Assembly (NCBI GenBank): GCA_016795065.1
Contig: JAEUIU010000066.1
Coordinates: 1 to 64,000 of the forward strand
Reading direction: 5' to 3'
Source: Phycisphaerae bacterium
Lineage (GTDB): Bacteria > Planctomycetota > Phycisphaerae > Phycisphaerales > SM1A02
DNA: 64,000 bases
Below the pieces are notes generated by a model, which worked only from the letters and a program-made list of their open reading frames with translations, was not told where the DNA came from and did not search any database. Position 1 is the first letter of the stretch. The number at the start of each line of letters is the position of its first letter. Both the position numbers and the translations under genes were made by a program. Below, in pieces: positions 31,276 to 40,896 of this stretch.

Positions 31276-34200
31276 TCAGTCTCCTGTGGTCAGTGGCTGG
31301 GGTGCGGAACGGTAGGCGCCGAATGCCAGCGCATATCCGACGGGAACGACAATGAGGTTCAGGGCGGTTGAGGACAGCAGTCCGCCTAACACGACGATGG
31401 CCAAGGGCGCGAGCAGTTCGCTCCCCGGCTGTCCCCGGGCAATGGCGAGAGGTAGCAGGCCTAACGCCGCGGTCAAGGCGGTCATGAGGATCGGCACCAG
31501 CCGCTCCATCGAGCCTCGGGTGATGGCGTCGGCGACGGAGCAGTGCTCCTGTTGACGCACGTGGTCGTAGTGGTTGACCAGAAGAATGCCGTTTCGAACC
31601 GCGATGCCGAAAAGGGTCACAAACCCGACCAAGCTGGCGATCGAAACCACCGGCGGAACGTAGCGATCACTTCCAAGTCCAAAGAGGCCAAGCGTGTTGG
31701 CGAGAAGGCTGGGGGACTCAACGAGGTAGATCGCAAGGACGCCGCCGATCAGGGCGAGCGGGAGGTTGATCATGACCAGGGCAGCGACCCGAGCTGAGCC
31801 CGTCGAGAGCTGAAGCAGGGCGAACATCGCGACGGCGACGCCGATCCCCATCAGAAGAATCGTGCGGGACGCGGACTGTTGGGCTTCGAACTGTCCGCCG
31901 TAATGCACCCGTAGCCCTGCCTTGGCGACGATCGGGTCGATACGTCCGCGCACGTCGCTCACCAGGTCGCCGAGGTTGTAGCCGGGGGCGACGTTGCAGG
32001 AGACGACCGCCTTCCGCTGGGCGTTCTCGCGGGCGATCAGATTGCTCGCCCGCTCGAGTCCGACCTCAGCGACTTCGCGCAAGCGGACCATCGCCCCGCC
32101 TGAACCGCGCAGGACGAGATCGCCGATCTGTTCCACCCGCTCGCGCTCGCTCGGGGCCATGCGCACCACGAGTTCGTAGCGTCGCACGCCATGATTCACC
32201 TCGGCGACGGTGGCACCATAGAGGGCATCTTGTACCTGTGCAGCCGCCGCGCCTGAAGTGAGTCCCGCCGAAGCGAGATCGGCGTGGCGGTAGCGGATCG
32301 GGAGCGTCGTCACCATGACCTCGCGGTTGGCTGCGACGTCGCGTGTGCCCGGCAGGACGCGGAGTTCCGATTCGATCTCCTTCGCCACGAGACGAAGCCG
32401 GTCCAGATCGTCGCCGAAGACGTTGATCGCGATCGCCGCCGGTGTGCCCGAGAGGATATGGCTCAGTCGATGTTCGATCGGCTGTCCGATCATCGTCGTG
32501 ATGCCCGGGACCGTCGCGACCACGCGATCGATGGCCGCGCGAATCGCGAGGGGGTCCCCATCGTCAGCGACCGTCACCTCGATCTCGGAGTTGCTGACGG
32601 GCTCGGCGTGCTCGTCGCGCTCCGCCCGGCCGGTCCGGCGCGTGACGCTCTCGACGCCCTCGATCTCGGCCAACTGCGATTCCACGCCGCGGGCCAGGCG
32701 ATCGCTCTCCTCAAGCGAAGTACCCGGCGGTGCCATGAGGAACACGGTGAACGTTCCTTCGTTGAACGACGGAAGGAAGGACGTACCGAAGGTGCTTCCT
32801 AGCCAGAGCGCGATGACAGTCATGCCCGCAGCGCCGCCGAGGACCTTCCACGGATGGCGCAGCGATGCCGCCAGAGAGGGACCGTAGGCGCGCTTGAGCC
32901 AGCGGACCAGCGGTCCGTCGTGATGGTGATCGGGGTTGCCTGCTGCGGTGCCGCGCACTCCCACCGACGGGAGGAGCCACGAGCAGAGCGCCGGCGTCAC
33001 CGTCAGAGCGACGATGAGTGAGGCCAGAATCGACGTGATGTAGGCGATGCCGAGCGGTCGGAAGAACCGGCCTTCGAGTCCCTGCAGGAAGAGGAGCGGC
33101 ACGAAGACCATGCAGATGATGATGGTCGCGAAGACCACCGAGGAGCGGATTTCGTTGCTGGCGGCGAAGATGACGTCGGTCACGGGTCGACGCGACGCGG
33201 CGGGCAGTGTGGCATTCTCGCGCAACCGGCGGAGGACGTTCTCGACGTCGATGATCGCGTCATCGACGAGCTCGCCGATCGCGACGGCCAGGCCACCCAA
33301 CGTCATGACGTTGACCGAAAGTCCGGCTGCCCAGAGGATCAGGAGCGCGACTGCCAGCGAAATCGGCAGGGCGGTCAGCGTGATGATGGTCGAGCGGACG
33401 TTCAGGAGGAAAAGAATCAGGATGATCGCCACGATGATCGTGGCGTCGCGCAGGACGGCAAGGACGTTGTGGATCGAGTGATCGATGAACTTCGCCGCCC
33501 GAAAGACCTCGCGGTTCAGGCTCATGCCCTTTGGAAGCGACGCCTCGACGCCGTCGAGGGCGTCGTCGAGTGACTCGGTCAACCGGAGGGTGTTGGCGTC
33601 GGGCGCCTTCTGGATGCTCACGACGACCGCGGCATGGGCGGCATCGGCCGCAGTCCCTCGGCGCGGCGCCGGACCTAACGCGACGTCCGCCACCTGACCG
33701 ATCGTGACGGGCGAACCGTTATGGACGCGGACGACGGTTGCCCTGATGTCCTCCGGCGAGGTGACCCGGGCGACCTGCCGGATCGGGAGCTCGAGGCGGT
33801 CGACGTTGGGGAGGTAGCCCGCCGTGGCGGTGCTGTGGGCCCCTCGCGCCGCCTCGACGACGTCCTGCACAGTGAGGCCGTAGCTGAGGAGCGACTCCTG
33901 GTGCACGTGAACCTGATATTGGGGCAGACCGCCGCCGATCGCGACGACCTGAGCGACGCCAGGAACGGCAAGGAGCCTGTTGCGAAGGTCGAATTCGGCA
34001 AAGCTGCGCAGCTCGATGTCGGAGACCGATCCGTCAGGCGAGGAGAGGGCAAGCAGCATCACCTCGCCGGTGATCGATGTGATCGGGGCGATCTCGGCAT
34101 GGGCGGAAGGGGGAAGGGCCTCGCGGACGGAGCTCAAGCGCTCGCTCACGAGCTGTCGGGCGCGAAAGAGATCCTCGCCCCAGTCGAACTCGACCCAGAC

Positions 34201-34476
34201 GAAGGAGAGCCCGGTGCTGCTGGCCGAGCGGACCCGTCGGATGCCGGGAAGCCCGTTGACGGATGCCTCGATCGGGAAGGTGACGTTGGTCTCGACCTCG
34301 TCGGCGGCGAGTCCGCCGGCCTCCGTCATCACCACGACCGTCGGGGCGGTCAGCTCGGGGAAGACGTCGACCGGCATCGAACCGATGCGCACGCCGGCGA
34401 AGACCAGGATCGCTCCGGCAATCGCGAGGACGAGGCCGCTCCGGCGCAACGAGAATGCAATGAGGTGCTGGAGCAT
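31276..34476 (-). CDS. Heavy-metal efflux RND transporter (CzcA/CusA type)
   Basis: A 1066-residue inner-membrane proton-driven pump, the normal length for the heavy-metal RND class. The N-terminus has 'IGSMPVDVFPELTAPTVVVM' and 'FPIEASVNGLPGIRRVRSAS', typical of CzcA/CusA. Twelve helices are visible in two halves with two large periplasmic loops. The fourth helix carries the acidic proton-relay motif 'GELVDDAIIDVENVLRR'; the family usually shows VDGAVV.VEN, so 'DDAIID' is a variant with extra Asp. 'DVIFAASNEIRSSVVFATII' and 'RNGILLVNHYDHVRQQE' are further signatures. It works with the adaptor gene 5 nt upstream and the TolC-like channel. Metal specificity (Cu, Ag, Zn, Co or Cd) cannot be read reliably. 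Confidence 0.94.
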   Translation of the reverse strand: MLQHLIAFSLRRSGLVLAIAGAILVFAGVRIGSMPVDVFPELTAPTVVVMTEAGGLAADEVETNVTFPIEASVNGLPGIRRVRSASSTGLSFVWVEFDWGEDLFRARQLVSERLSSVREALPPSAHAEIAPITSITGEVMLLALSSPDGSVSDIELRSFAEFDLRNRLLAVPGVAQVVAIGGGLPQYQVHVHQESLLSYGLTVQDVVEAARGAHSTATAGYLPNVDRLELPIRQVARVTSPEDIRATVVRVHNGSPVTIGQVADVALGPAPRRGTAADAAHAAVVVSIQKAPDANTLRLTESLDDALDGVEASLPKGMSLNREVFRAAKFIDHSIHNVLAVLRDATIIVAIILILFLLNVRSTIITLTALPISLAVALLILWAAGLSVNVMTLGGLAVAIGELVDDAIIDVENVLRRLRENATLPAASRRPVTDVIFAASNEIRSSVVFATIIICMVFVPLLFLQGLEGRFFRPLGIAYITSILASLIVALTVTPALCSWLLPSVGVRGTAAGNPDHHHDGPLVRWLKRAYGPSLAASLRHPWKVLGGAAGMTVIALWLGSTFGTSFLPSFNEGTFTVFLMAPPGTSLEESDRLARGVESQLAEIEGVESVTRRTGRAERDEHAEPVSNSEIEVTVADDGDPLAIRAAIDRVVATVPGITTMIGQPIEHRLSHILSGTPAAIAINVFGDDLDRLRLVAKEIESELRVLPGTRDVAANREVMVTTLPIRYRHADLASAGLTSGAAAAQVQDALYGATVAEVNHGVRRYELVVRMAPSERERVEQIGDLVLRGSGGAMVRLREVAEVGLERASNLIARENAQRKAVVSCNVAPGYNLGDLVSDVRGRIDPIVAKAGLRVHYGGQFEAQQSASRTILLMGIGVAVAMFALLQLSTGSARVAALVMINLPLALIGGVLAIYLVESPSLLANTLGLFGLGSDRYVPPVVSIASLVGFVTLFGIAVRNGILLVNHYDHVRQQEHCSVADAITRGSMERLVPILMTALTAALGLLPLAIARGQPGSELLAPLAIVVLGGLLSSTALNLIVVPVGYALAFGAYRSAPQPLTTGD

Positions 34477-34481
34477 CGGGC

Positions 34482-35930
34482 TCAGTCCTTCCCGTCGTGG
34501 AAGGTGCCGTCGGAATGGAAGTGGCCGCCCTTGGGAATCGAACCGCTCGTTGCCAGAAGCAGCGGGTAGACGCCGTCGAGGACCACCTCATCCCCCTCGG
34601 CGAGTCCGCTCAGGATCGCGGTCCAGCGCCCGTCGCTCGGCCCGATGTCGGCGCTGAGCCGGATCACGGTGTCGGGGTCCTTCGGATCACGACGGAAGAG
34701 GACCGGCGTGACTCCGTCGCGGACGATCGCGCCGCTCGGCACGGCCAGCTCGCCGGCCGCGCCCTCGAGGACAAGCTCCAGGAAGCCCGAGACACCGGCC
34801 CGCGCCCACGGTTCGAGCGACGTGGGGGAGGCGACCAGTTCGGCGGTCCGCTCGTCCGGATCGGCGCGAAGTCCTAACACCACGTTCGCCGCGAGGGCCG
34901 ACTGCGTCGCGATCGCTGCAGTGGGCGGGACGATGCGAGCTGTCATTCCTTCGTGGAGACGGGCGATGTCCGATTGGAGTGCAAAGGCCCTGAAGCGCAC
35001 CCGTTCGGGCTGCACGACCCGAATCGCCAGAGCCGTCGCCTCGATGTGTGCGCCATTGGTCACCTCGATGAGTTCGACCACGCCGTCGGCGTCGGCCCGG
35101 ACCTCAAGCGTGGTCAGCTCATGCCACATCGGCAACCCTGATGCGCCAGTGGACGAGAGGCTCTCCATCGACATCCCCGTCAGGATCGCGGCACTGCGCA
35201 TGAGCAGGTCCAAGCGCGTGCGGGACGCCTGCAGTTCGGCGACCGACTCGGCCCGCCTCGATTCGAGTTCGGCGTCTTTCTCGCGGACGTCGGCGTACTC
35301 GGCCTGCGTCTCGCTGAGGATCGCCCGGGCCTGGACGAACTCGCCGTGCTGGCCGCCGCCGGCTTCGCGGACGCGTTCGAGTTGGGCGATCCGTTCGGTC
35401 CAGAGGGCGACCTTCTCGGCGAGTCCCCGCTCGTGCTCCTCGTGGGCTTTCATGAGCGGGACCATCGAGTCGAGCCGGGCCTTCGTTTGGGCGACCGCTG
35501 CCTCGGCGCTGGCGATGCGCTCCTGCATCTCGCGCCAGCCGGGTGCGTCGAGACGGTAGAGAATGTCCCCGGCCTTCACGCGGGCAAGCTGGTCGACGAG
35601 GATCGTGATTCGCCCCGCGATCGCCGGCCGGTATTCGCGACGGGCCAACGGTTCGAGCTCGAAACGCCCCGGAACCCGAAGCGTCTTCTCGACGTTGCGT
35701 CGCTCGACCTTGGCGAAGGTGACGCCAAGGCTTCGGCGCACGGCGTCGGGGACCGCGACCCGGTTGCTCGGTGCGGCGCCGGCCGCCTCGTGCTCATGAT
35801 CGTGCCCGGCGTCGGAGGTACCTTGCGGTGCGGGTCGGCGGCAAGCCGCCAGGGTGCATGCCAGGAGCACGATGATCCCGACGTGACGGGCCCGGCGGAA
35901 AGGCTGGTGGGAGCGTGATTCAGCGATCAT
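34482..35930 (-). CDS. RND periplasmic adaptor lipoprotein (CusB/CzcB type)
   Basis: A 482-residue membrane-fusion protein. A lipoprotein-like signal ('VGIIVLLACTLAAC') precedes a His-rich stretch 'DAGHDHEHEAAG'. The lipoyl and barrel regions follow ('RVPGRFELEPLARREYRPAI', 'GRITILVDQLARVKAGDILY'), with a long coiled-coil hairpin at about residues 120-240 ('ASAEAAVAQTKARLDSMVPL'). The C-terminal part has 'AVPSGAIVRDGVTPVLFRRD' and ends in a His-rich tail ('KGGHFHSDGTFHDGKD'). It links the RND pump to the outer-membrane channel and may hand over metal. The start at 35930 overlaps the TolC gene's end by 11 nt, implying translational coupling; the open frame upstream is a shadow. Confidence 0.9.
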   Translation of the reverse strand: MIAESRSHQPFRRARHVGIIVLLACTLAACRRPAPQGTSDAGHDHEHEAAGAAPSNRVAVPDAVRRSLGVTFAKVERRNVEKTLRVPGRFELEPLARREYRPAIAGRITILVDQLARVKAGDILYRLDAPGWREMQERIASAEAAVAQTKARLDSMVPLMKAHEEHERGLAEKVALWTERIAQLERVREAGGGQHGEFVQARAILSETQAEYADVREKDAELESRRAESVAELQASRTRLDLLMRSAAILTGMSMESLSSTGASGLPMWHELTTLEVRADADGVVELIEVTNGAHIEATALAIRVVQPERVRFRAFALQSDIARLHEGMTARIVPPTAAIATQSALAANVVLGLRADPDERTAELVASPTSLEPWARAGVSGFLELVLEGAAGELAVPSGAIVRDGVTPVLFRRDPKDPDTVIRLSADIGPSDGRWTAILSGLAEGDEVVLDGVYPLLLATSGSIPKGGHFHSDGTFHDGKD

Positions 35931-37257
35931 GGGTGGGTCCGACAAGAAGGTCGATGTCGAGAGCGGCCAGGGCCGCGTCGCGCTGGGCGTCGAGCAGGGC
36001 AAGCTGTGCGTCCGAGCGGCGGGTGAGTGATTCAAGAAGAACGAGGGTGTCGACCTCGCCGAGGTCGGCGACGCGCTTCGCGTCCTCGAACTGCGAGTGG
36101 GCGAGGGGCATGACCTCATCACCGAAGAGCTGGAGCCGACGAAGCGCCGCGTTGTGCCGGACGATCGCCCGCTCAAGGTGAAGGATCTGCTCCTCGATGA
36201 GCGACGTGAGCGCCGTCGATGCCAGATCGCGCCCGGCGTTTGCCGTCGCGATGGCCTGCCGGTTCGCGTTGAGGATCGGAAGCGGCAGCGAAAGGCCCAG
36301 GAGGAACTGGTTGTTCCCGTCCTCGCGGCCATACCCGGGACCGATGGTGAGGTCGGGGTATTGCTTCCGCACCTCCAGGGCAAGGGTCCGTTCCGCCACC
36401 TCATAGTCGGCTCGGGCGATGGCGATCTCGGTGCTGCCGGTGACAAGCCGCTCGCGCACATGCGAATCGTCACCGACGTTCGCCTCGGGCAAGTCGCCGA
36501 CGAAGTCGATCCCCGCGGCGGCGGGCAGGCCGAGGAGTGCCCTCAGCGTGAGGTCGGCGTCGGCCAGGGCCGCTTCGGCCCCGATGAGCCGTTCGCGCCG
36601 GACGGCGATGTCAATCCGGAAGAGCCGCGCCTCGATGCGACCGATCTCCCCCAGTTCCTCCAGCCTTGCCGCGATCCGTGCAACGCCATCCACGCGCCCG
36701 ATCGCGTCGGCGATCTCGGCGCGGCGACGTTCGGCGGTGATCCTCTCGACCCACGCCCTTCGAACGGCGATCCGGGTCGACCACTCGGCGGCGTGGACGC
36801 GCAGCAGTTCCGCGTCGCGCGCGGCATCATCATGCCAACGCTCGGCGTCAAGCCGTCCCGAGAGGGGCAGCGTGATGCCGACGCTCACCGCGAGCTTCCA
36901 CGGTTCGGCAACCGACTCAAGAACGCGGGTCACGTCGGCGGCGAGGACCGGATCGGACCAGCGGCCGCTCTCGGCGGCGGTCGCCTCGGCGACACCGAGT
37001 TTCGCCCGTCCGACGCGCAGTCCGGGATTCAAGACGAGCGCGATTGCCTCGGCTTCCCGAAGCGAACAGCCGTCGGCAAGGTCGAACGGGGCATTCGGAT
37101 CGGCCGCGATGGCGACCGAGGCGGCCGTACGCTGCCGGAAAAGCTCGGCATGGGCTGCGACGTCGACATCACGCCGTTGATACGGGGTACAGGCGGAGAG
37201 AACCAGCGGTGCGGCCGCCGCCAGGGCGAGGCCACAGCGCAAGAGGCTGATGGACAT
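35920..37257 (-). CDS. TolC-family outer-membrane efflux protein (RND operon)
   Basis: A 445-residue protein with a lipoprotein signal ('LALAAAAPLVLSAC'). Two long helical repeats with the outer-membrane efflux signature follow: 'SLREAEAIALVLNPGLRVGR', 'AVSVGITLPLSGRLDAERW' and 'QFLLGLSLPLPILNANRQAI'. It forms the trimeric channel for the CusB/CusA-like partners encoded downstream. It is the second gene of the operon, 72 nt after the small Cys/His-rich protein. 'ARADYEVAERTLALEVRKQY' and 'PDLTIGPGYGREDGNNQF' are typical of CusC/CzcC-like channels. Confidence 0.9.
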   Translation of the reverse strand: MSISLLRCGLALAAAAPLVLSACTPYQRRDVDVAAHAELFRQRTAASVAIAADPNAPFDLADGCSLREAEAIALVLNPGLRVGRAKLGVAEATAAESGRWSDPVLAADVTRVLESVAEPWKLAVSVGITLPLSGRLDAERWHDDAARDAELLRVHAAEWSTRIAVRRAWVERITAERRRAEIADAIGRVDGVARIAARLEELGEIGRIEARLFRIDIAVRRERLIGAEAALADADLTLRALLGLPAAAGIDFVGDLPEANVGDDSHVRERLVTGSTEIAIARADYEVAERTLALEVRKQYPDLTIGPGYGREDGNNQFLLGLSLPLPILNANRQAIATANAGRDLASTALTSLIEEQILHLERAIVRHNAALRRLQLFGDEVMPLAHSQFEDAKRVADLGEVDTLVLLESLTRRSDAQLALLDAQRDAALAALDIDLLVGPTHDR

Positions 37258-37329
37258 GAAGCGTGATCCTCACAGGTGACACTCTTCTGGCGCACGGAAG
37301 CGCGCCGAACGACGAGGCCCGGTGAAGGT

Positions 37330-37743
37330 TCACACCTGGATGCGAATGACGCGCAGGCCCGAGGCCGGCGGTATCCCGCGCTCGATCACCTGCGGGAGCG
37401 ATCCGTGGCATCGGTCAAATGCGAAGTCCGACGGAATCTCGATGATGGCAACGAGTGCCGGGGGCGGAAGGTCAGGGACACCCAGCGCCTGATCGGTCCG
37501 TGACGGCGCGTCCGGGAGCTTGACGTCGAAGCAGCACCCTTGGCCGTGATCGTGGGGCAGGGCGGTGCCAATGGACGAACCGTGCTCATGGCACGCGAGT
37601 TCGACGGGGTGGTCGCACGGATCCGCGTGCTCGCGACACTCGGCGGCGGATTGGGCCGAGAAGCACAGGACGCGGTCGCCGCTTCGCACGAACGTCATCG
37701 CGACCTGGGCGAGCACGCACAGGAGGATCAGCACGCGGGTCAT
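37330..37743 (-). CDS. Small exported Cys/His-rich protein leading the RND operon
   Basis: A 137-residue protein: signal sequence 'VLILLCVLAQVAMTFV', then Cys and His spread over 60 residues ('CREHADPCDHPVELACHEHG', 'PHDHGQGCCFDVK') and a Pro-rich end ('PDLPPPALVAIIEIP'). Composition suggests periplasmic metal binding. It resembles in outline the small 'CC...PP' proteins found near copper-efflux genes in other phyla, but I cannot prove homology. It is first in a five-gene efflux operon, and a comparable small Cys-rich gene leads the second efflux operon at 51436-51921. ATG 37743 was chosen because it opens the signal sequence. Confidence 0.65.
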   Translation of the reverse strand: MTRVLILLCVLAQVAMTFVRSGDRVLCFSAQSAAECREHADPCDHPVELACHEHGSSIGTALPHDHGQGCCFDVKLPDAPSRTDQALGVPDLPPPALVAIIEIPSDFAFDRCHGSLPQVIERGIPPASGLRVIRIQV

Positions 37744-37939
37744 GCCGCGACAGGCGGAGCGGAGGTTTGGTCGTGTGCGGCGCGTCACGGCAGTGGGGGA
37801 GCGGCGGCGAACGCACCACCTTACTCCGGGATTGCTGACCCGGAGTATCGGGCGAGAGGACCGGGAAGTCGAGCCCGTTCTGGCGGATGCGGGACATTCG
37901 CCTCCAAGCCGCTGCGGCTGCACCGGGACCGGCGGGCGA

Positions 37940-40663
37940 TCAGATGTCGAGGTTCTTGACCTCAATAGCGTGCTTTTCAATGTACGCACGACGCTGTTCC
38001 ACGTTCTCGCCCATCAGCGTTGCGAAGAGGGCGTCGGCCTCGCTTGCCGAATCCCAGGAGACCCGCAGGAAGGTGCGGTGCTTGGGGTCCATCGTGGTGT
38101 CCCAGAGCTGCTCGGCATCCATCTCGCCGAGGCCCTTGAAACGCTTGACTTCGATGCCCCGACGCCCGACCTCGTGCAGGGTGCGGAGGATGGACGGGAT
38201 GCTTGGGGCCTCGACGTACTCGACGCCGGGGCCACTCTCGGCGGAGGGCGCCTCGGCCTCGCCGGCGTCGCCTTCCTCGTCCTTGGGGCGGGCCTTCGCG
38301 GCGCCTTCGACGAGCCACGCGTAGCGGGTCACCATCTTCTCGCCGGTGATCGACTCCTCCTGCACCGCCGCCCAGTCCTCGATGCGAAGGTGGGCGGTGG
38401 CGATGTCGCGGAAGAGCCGTTCCAGTTCGCGGTTCTCGTGCAGTTCCCGAAGCGTCGCGATGCGGTTGCGGGGTGCGGCCGATACGGCCTCCGTCGGATC
38501 ATCGTCAAGCGTGAGCTTCAGGCGATGCACGGCTGCCCTGGCGTCCTGCTCGTTCCAGAAGAGCTCATCGCCTTCCTGCCAGGCGAGGTGCCACGAGGGC
38601 AATCGCCGCTCGCCGCTCGGGTCGCCGGCGCGGCTCTCGAGCAGCCGCGTGAACGGAATGCCGCGGCGCTGCGAGACGACCACCAGTTCGTCGAGGCGAT
38701 GGAGCGTCTGGACGAGCCGGCGAAGCGTGGGGCCCTCGACGGTCGCGGTGGTCCGGCCCTCGGCATCGCGGATGATCAGCTTCGCATAGCGCAGGGCCAG
38801 TTCCACTAACGACTCGCTCATGGCGCGATCGTTCAGCACGTAACGCACGTCCCGCTTCTTGCCGTGGCCGCGGGCGATCTGGTAGAGCGGCGGCTGGGCG
38901 ATGAAGATCTTGCCCCGCTTCACCAGTTCCGACATTTGCCGGAAGAAGAAGGTGAGGAGAAGCGTTCGGATGTGCGAGCCGTCAACGTCGGCGTCGGTCA
39001 TGATGACGACGCGGCCATAGCGAAGTTTCGAGATGTCGAAGTCGTCGCCGATCCCGCACTGCAGGGCCTGGATCAGGGTGCGGATCTCCTCAAAGCCGAG
39101 GACCTTGTCGAGCCGCGCCTTCTCGACGTTGAGGAGCTTGCCTCGCAGCGGAAGGATTGCTTGGGTGACGTGGTCACGGCCGCCCTTGGCGGAGCCGCCG
39201 GCTGAATCGCCCTCGACGATGAAAAGTTCGGTCTTCTCGACGTCCTCGGAGGAGCAGTCCGCCAGCTTGTGCGGCATGCCGCCAGAGTCGAGCGAGCCCT
39301 TGCGCTTGATGAGCTCACGGGCCTTGCGGGCAGCCTCGCGGGCCTCGGCGGCAAGCACCGCCCGCTCGCAGACGCGCTTCGCTTCCTTCGGATGTTCCTC
39401 GAGCCACGCCGAGAGCTTCTCGCCGATGATGCTGGAGACGAAGCCCTCGACCTCGGCGTTGAGGAGCTTCTCCTTGGTCTGGTTGTTGAACTGCGGGTTC
39501 GGCAGCTTCACCGAGACGATCGCCGTCAGGCCCTCGCGCAGGTCGTCGCCCGACGGCGTCAGGTCCTTCAGCAGTCCCTTTGATTTCGCGTAGCCGTTGA
39601 TCGTGCGGGTAAGGGCCGTCTTGAATCCCTGAAGGTGGGTGCCGCCGTCGGGATTGAAGATGTTGTTGCCGAACGCGAGAACATTCTCGTTCATCGCGTC
39701 GGTGTACTGCATGGCGATTTCGGCCCGCAGGTTGTTCGGACCGTCTTCGGCTACGAAAGCGATCACGGGGCCGTCGGCCGCCTTGGCGGAGTTGAGGTGG
39801 ACGACGTAGGCCGCGAGACCGTTCTCGTCGTGGAAGGTCATCGACCGGCGATTGCCGCTCGTGTCGACGCGGTCGTCGATGAAGCGGATGGTGACGCCCG
39901 AATTGAGGTAAGCCAACTCGCGCAGCCTGTGCTCAAGGGCCTCGTAGCGGAAGACGATGTCAGGGAAGATCTCGGTGTCGGGGAGGAAGGAAATCCGCGT
40001 TCCCTTCTTCGACTTATCGCCGCCCTCGCTGGTGACGTGCAGGGGTCTCGTGACCTTGCCGCGGGCGAAGGCGATGAGATGGGTCTTTCCCTCGCGCCAG
40101 ACTTCGACCTCGGTCCATTCGCTCAGGGCGTTGACGCACTTGACGCCGACGCCATGGAGACCGCCGGAGACCTTGTAGGCGTTGTCGCCGAACTTGCCGC
40201 CCGCGTGGACCTCGGTCAGGATCACCTCGACCGCCGGGCGGCCGTTGATCGCGGGGTTCTCATGCTTCATCGGGTCGACCGGCATGCCGCGGCCGTCGTC
40301 GGTGACGGTGCAGGAGCCGTCGACGCCGATGCGGACCGTGACGGTGGTCGCGTACCCGGCCATGACCTCGTCGATGGCGTTGTCGACGCACTCGTACACA
40401 AGGTGGTGGAGGGCGTTCAGCCCGGTCCCGCCCACGTACATGCCGGGGCGCTTCCGGATCGCCTCAAGGCCTTCAAGGACCTGAATCGAGTCGGAGGTGT
40501 ACTCGCCGGTGGCGGCCGTCCCGGTCAGTGCCGGTGCGGGCGGGCTGGAGCCTTCGGCGTCGGGTCGGCGGGCGACCGCCGAATTCGGATCGTTCGCTCC
40601 ACCGGTGGCTGCTGGTGGGCGCAAGGAGGTCGGGTTCGTTGTCGGCTCCGGGGGCAAGGACAT
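37940..40663 (-). CDS. gyrB: DNA gyrase subunit B
   Basis: A 907-residue type IIA topoisomerase subunit. The GHKL ATPase motifs are 'LVYECVDNAIDEVMAG', 'TDDGRGMPVD' and 'GGLHGVGVKCVNALS'. The Toprim motifs are 'FIVEGDSAGGSAKGGRD' and 'IMTDADVDGSHIRTLLLTFF'; the C-terminus has 'KRFKGLGEMDAEQLWDTTMD'. A roughly 230-residue insertion separates the Toprim domain from the C-terminal motif, longer than the insert of proteobacterial GyrB. A Pro/Ala-rich N-terminal extension of about 50 residues precedes 'VLEGLEAIRKRPGMYVGG'; the true start might lie within it. ParE is less likely given the insertion. No dnaA, recF or gyrA is adjacent. Divergent from the amidase gene. Confidence 0.95.
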   Translation of the reverse strand: MSLPPEPTTNPTSLRPPAATGGANDPNSAVARRPDAEGSSPPAPALTGTAATGEYTSDSIQVLEGLEAIRKRPGMYVGGTGLNALHHLVYECVDNAIDEVMAGYATTVTVRIGVDGSCTVTDDGRGMPVDPMKHENPAINGRPAVEVILTEVHAGGKFGDNAYKVSGGLHGVGVKCVNALSEWTEVEVWREGKTHLIAFARGKVTRPLHVTSEGGDKSKKGTRISFLPDTEIFPDIVFRYEALEHRLRELAYLNSGVTIRFIDDRVDTSGNRRSMTFHDENGLAAYVVHLNSAKAADGPVIAFVAEDGPNNLRAEIAMQYTDAMNENVLAFGNNIFNPDGGTHLQGFKTALTRTINGYAKSKGLLKDLTPSGDDLREGLTAIVSVKLPNPQFNNQTKEKLLNAEVEGFVSSIIGEKLSAWLEEHPKEAKRVCERAVLAAEAREAARKARELIKRKGSLDSGGMPHKLADCSSEDVEKTELFIVEGDSAGGSAKGGRDHVTQAILPLRGKLLNVEKARLDKVLGFEEIRTLIQALQCGIGDDFDISKLRYGRVVIMTDADVDGSHIRTLLLTFFFRQMSELVKRGKIFIAQPPLYQIARGHGKKRDVRYVLNDRAMSESLVELALRYAKLIIRDAEGRTTATVEGPTLRRLVQTLHRLDELVVVSQRRGIPFTRLLESRAGDPSGERRLPSWHLAWQEGDELFWNEQDARAAVHRLKLTLDDDPTEAVSAAPRNRIATLRELHENRELERLFRDIATAHLRIEDWAAVQEESITGEKMVTRYAWLVEGAAKARPKDEEGDAGEAEAPSAESGPGVEYVEAPSIPSILRTLHEVGRRGIEVKRFKGLGEMDAEQLWDTTMDPKHRTFLRVSWDSASEADALFATLMGENVEQRRAYIEKHAIEVKNLDI

Positions 40664-40877
40664 GGGTGTCTGCTGAGGCTTGCCCCTCCGTCACGCCCTC
40701 CCGATTCCCCTCTCGCGAGCGGTGGCCGCGAGCGGTTTGCAGTGGGGTCTCAGAAGCGGTTGTGGGGGTCAGGCGCGATGGCTCGGATGGACATTCCGCG
40801 AGAGGCCGAAGTGTACCAAAAACCGGCACTTCCCGGCACTTCGACGATGGCGTGGGAAGCTCTTTCCGAAGGAGATC

Positions 40878-40883
40878 TATACT
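40878..40883 (+). promoter_or_regulatory. Candidate -10 element (TATACT)
   Basis: TATACT, a five-of-six match to the sigma-70 -10 consensus, lies 13 nt upstream of the ATG at 40897 and would give a leader of only a few bases. AGGAG at 40870-40874 lies before it and so would not be in the mRNA. Confidence 0.45.
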
Positions 40884-40896
40884 GGCCACCGCCACC

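Noticed and set aside
35931..36473. Upstream extension of the RND adaptor frame
   Set aside because: It overlaps the TolC gene in another frame; the lipoprotein signal begins at 35930.
40882..40884. CTG start codon for the first amidase, placed after AGGAG
   Set aside because: The CTG overlaps the TATACT -10-like element, so it would not be in the transcript; ATG 40897 is in the same frame.
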